DNA from: an uncultured Slackia sp. | Lineage (GTDB): Bacteria > Actinomycetota > Coriobacteriia > Coriobacteriales > Eggerthellaceae | Assembly: GCA_900553775.1 (NCBI GenBank) | Contig: USEZ01000134.1 | Location: forward strand, 1 to 5,241 | Direction: 5' to 3' | Length of the DNA stretch: 5,241 nt | In this document: in pieces, positions 5,124 through 5,241 of the stretch | Numbering within the stretch: position 1 is the first letter of the stretch | How the letters are laid out: every line of letters begins with the position of its first letter | Program-made: the position numbers and the translations under genes | The notes under the pieces: model-generated | Databases searched by the model: none | Told to the model about the DNA's origin: nothing | Seen by the model: the letters and a program-made list of their open reading frames with translations, nothing else

Positions 5124-5152
5124 GTGCGACAGCATGCTTTAAGCCAGAGGCT
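5124..5152 (+). repeat. Right copy of the inverted repeat flanking the IS110 element
   Basis: It begins GTGCGACAGCATGC and continues TTTAAGCCAGAGGCT. It pairs with the copy at 3547-3574 (26 identical positions). Its first ten bases, GTGCGACAGC, are exactly the right half of the element's target, so this arm could itself be a second partial target. Internally AGCC/GGCT can form a small hairpin. Confidence 0.75.
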
Positions 5153-5241
5153 CGGAGGGACGTCCCGCGTGGGGCGCCCTTCCGGGCCCGCGCCCGGGGC
5201 CGGGGCCCGAAGGCCCCGGATATTCCCGGATGCGGAGCGCA
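5153..5241. other. Very GC-rich flank with no visible gene
   Basis: No credible open frame or ribosome binding site is seen here. Long G/C runs form an imperfect hairpin: CCTTCCGGGCCC (5178-5189) against GGGCCCGAAGG (5203-5213), with one bulged base. This may be the 3' untranslated end of a gene outside the window or further repeat sequence; the window stops too soon to tell. Confidence 0.45.

Noticed and set aside
3547..5152. The flanking inverted repeats as terminal inverted repeats of the IS
   Set aside because: IS110-group elements usually lack long terminal inverted repeats. The GTGCG direct repeat puts the ends inside these arms, and closing the gap rebuilds a hairpin locus. It remains possible, and comparison with other copies would settle it.
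1..5241. CRISPR arrays, tRNA or rRNA genes
   Set aside because: No regularly spaced identical repeats and no cloverleaf or rRNA-like sequence were seen on either strand.

Overview
The window looks like chromosomal DNA from a high-GC Gram-positive bacterium. A gut Coriobacteriia/Eggerthellaceae-type host is my best guess, based on the GC-rich flanks, the SLH-anchored surface protein in a high-GC genome and the style of the toxin-antitoxin and IS110 genes. This host assignment is an inference; no marker gene is present.

Layout: (1) 2-100 is the 3' end of an unrecognised + strand gene, followed by a 17-bp perfect GC hairpin (144-182). (2) 204-822 on the - strand is a two-gene toxin-antitoxin operon, a RelB/DinJ-type antitoxin followed by an overlapping PemK/MazF-type toxin. 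(3) 823-943 is an AT-rich divergent control region. (4) 944-3439 on the + strand is an 831-aa exported cell-surface protein with a signal peptide, about six Ig-like repeats and three C-terminal SLH domains, with a perfect EF-hand-like loop between SLH1 and SLH2. (5) 3440-3569 is a structured, gene-free 3' region. (6) About 3570-5079 is a complete IS110-group insertion sequence, about 1.5 kb, carrying an intact DEDD/serine recombinase on the - strand (3648-4868). (7) 5080-5241 is a very GC-rich non-coding flank.

The most interesting part is the non-coding left end of the IS110 element, upstream of the recombinase. It can be read as a bridge RNA (about 5072 to 4922, - strand) with two consecutive stem-loops. 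The first has a 22-nt stem around a 50-nt loop. That loop carries a 6-nt match to the DNA left of the insertion point and a 6-nt complement to the DNA right of it. The second is closed by a 7-bp stem. Its loop carries a 6-nt match to the element's own right end and a 5-nt complement to the junction sequence GTGCG. GTGCG is also the direct repeat found at both ends of the element. Removing the element and one GTGCG copy restores a continuous ~100-nt imperfect palindrome: a 14-bp GC hairpin flanked by 28/29-nt inverted repeats. The element therefore appears to have inserted at the foot of a terminator- or REP-like hairpin, and its RNA seems to encode that address. Bridge RNAs are established for IS110 elements; this one was read by eye and has not been tested.
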